Below, piece after piece: positions 5,182-5,957 of a stretch of 5,957 nt of DNA. Location: positions 1 through 5,957 of the forward strand of contig JBAXKG010000100.1 of the NCBI GenBank assembly GCA_037137455.1, in the 5' to 3' direction. The number at the start of each line of letters is the position of its first letter. The first letter of the stretch is position 1. Origin of the DNA: CAIVAT01 sp037137455 (GTDB lineage: Bacteria; Bacteroidota; Bacteroidia; Bacteroidales; FEN-979). The notes under the pieces were generated by a model. The model was given only the letters and a program-made list of their open reading frames with translations, ran no database searches and was not told the DNA's origin. Position numbers and translations under genes: made by a program.

Positions 5182-5957
5182 CTATTCTTTTAAAAGCTTA
5201 ACGTGTTTGAGCTCATCTCCTTTTTGAATGTAAAGGAGATAAAAACCTTTTGGCCTTCCGGTCAGATCAACTTCAAATCGGTTTGCACCTGTTGTTGCCT
5301 GATTGGTGATGGTTTTAAGTTCCCTTCCTGTTACATCAATAATTTTATAGGAGTAGACATTGTTATTTCCTGAATTGAAGGTGATGATGGTTTTTTCTTT
5401 TACCGGATTTGGAAAGACAATTAGCTCTGTCAAATCCTCGCTCTCCGGAGCATTTGCATCAACCACGGCAGATTTATACATATCGCTTATTGTAGTGAAA
5501 TTGCCATTCCCCGTGTATGGAGTCCAAAATCCGTTACAGAAGTTATTCAAGTCCCATGTGTAGGCTGTTCCGGGAAGCAAACAGGTTAGCGTTGCGGTGT
5601 TACCCAAGGTACACTTATATTTATAGTTGGTAGTGCCGGTTGGATAGTACCTCACATGTGTCGCCCCGCTGATGCCACCCCATGACAGATCAACCGTATG
5701 GGCAGTTGCGTTAGTTGCCGTGAGTCCGGTGGGGATACAAGTGGGCAGAGGAACCGTATCGGCCAGAGTCGTGAAGGCGCCACTCCCTGAATAGGTTGTC
5801 CATTGTCCATTGCAGAAATTGTTCAAGTCCCATGAATAGGTTGTGCCGGGATACAGAAATTTAAGTGTAGCAGTGTTTGTAGCGGAATACTTATATTTAT
5901 AATTGGTAGTGCCGGTTGGATAGTACCTCACATGTGTCGCCCCGCTGATGCCACCCC
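5182..5957 (-). CDS. T9SS-secreted protein with tandem fibronectin-III-like repeats, 5' end outside the window
   Basis: The reading frame is open to the right edge, so only the C-terminal ~258 residues are seen. A GTG at 5931 lies within a repeat and is not the real start: upstream codons continue as GGISGATH, matching the second repeat. Two copies of a 92-residue unit are visible, carrying GLTATNATAHTVDLSW, HVRYYPTGTTNYKYK and WDLNNFCNG, typical of fibronectin-III-like adhesive or enzyme-appended modules. The last ~80 residues (nt 5185-5433) form a type A sorting domain: LIVFPNPVKE, YSYKIIDVTGREL, FEVDLTGRPKGFYLLYIQKG and a basic KLLKE end. Such domains direct export across the outer membrane by the type IX system and are then removed. 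The N-terminal part, which should hold the signal peptide and any catalytic domain, is not visible, so the specific activity is unknown. Confidence 0.93.
   Translation of the reverse strand, partial: GGISGATHVRYYPTGTTNYKYKYSATNTATLKFLYPGTTYSWDLNNFCNGQWTTYSGSGAFTTLADTVPLPTCIPTGLTATNATAHTVDLSWGGISGATHVRYYPTGTTNYKYKCTLGNTATLTCLLPGTAYTWDLNNFCNGFWTPYTGNGNFTTISDMYKSAVVDANAPESEDLTELIVFPNPVKEKTIITFNSGNNNVYSYKIIDVTGRELKTITNQATTGANRFEVDLTGRPKGFYLLYIQKGDELKHVKLLKE
5185..5433 (-). other. T9SS type A C-terminal sorting domain
   Basis: This encodes the last ~83 residues. FPNPV near its start, a YKIIDVTGREL strand, the RPKGFYLLYI strand and the short lysine-rich end give the standard pattern of the Bacteroidota secretion tail. 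It marks the protein as cargo for the outer membrane type IX machinery. Confidence 0.92.
5482..5957 (-). repeat. 276-bp tandem repeat coding for fibronectin-III-like modules
   Basis: The unit has a period of 276 bp (92 codons): one full copy at 5682-5957 and a partial copy at 5482-5681. Conservation is uneven: 5889-5957 and 5613-5681 differ at only one of 69 bases (a at 5902, g at 5626), while the rest of the unit is clearly diverged. The array very likely continues beyond the right edge. Confidence 0.9.

Noticed and set aside
5931..5931. GTG at 5929-5931 as the start of the T9SS protein
   Set aside because: The frame continues upstream to the window edge with residues that match the repeat unit, so the true start lies outside the window.

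Overview
This window reads as Bacteroidota DNA. The strongest evidence is the right-hand gene, which ends in a type IX secretion system (T9SS) type A sorting domain, a signal essentially confined to that phylum. The A+T-rich spacers with weak Shine-Dalgarno sequences fit, as do the families of the other genes. Order or genus cannot be fixed from the sequence alone.

All five protein genes lie on the minus strand, so transcription runs from right to left. (1) At 5182-5957 is the 3' part of a secreted or surface protein with tandem fibronectin-III-like repeats and a T9SS sorting tail. It is cut by the right edge and followed by a clear rho-independent terminator (5130-5168). (2) A control region of about 145 bp after that terminator contains small symmetric elements. 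(3) A four-gene cassette follows, compact enough to be one operon: a PqqD-family small protein (4724-4984), a CPSase/PylC-type ATP-grasp ligase (3697-4743, overlapping the PqqD gene by 20 bp), a fold-type III PLP decarboxylase related to diaminopimelate/ornithine decarboxylases (2260-3615), and a 736-residue fusion of a urea-transporter-like membrane domain with an M23 (LytM-like) metallopeptidase and an unassigned C-terminal region (4-2214). The last gene appears to be reached through a 9-codon mini-ORF whose stop overlaps its start.

The cassette is the item of interest. Together it encodes a peptide-binding or carrier-like small protein, an enzyme that makes amide or peptide bonds with ATP, an amino-acid decarboxylase, a channel and a peptidase. 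This suggests an undercharacterised pathway that builds, decarboxylates, trims and moves a small peptide or amine conjugate. The individual families are recognised from motifs; the joint pathway is inference. No precursor peptide, radical SAM enzyme or classical acyl carrier protein is visible here, and the operon may continue past the left edge. No tRNA, rRNA, CRISPR array, transposase or attachment site was seen.
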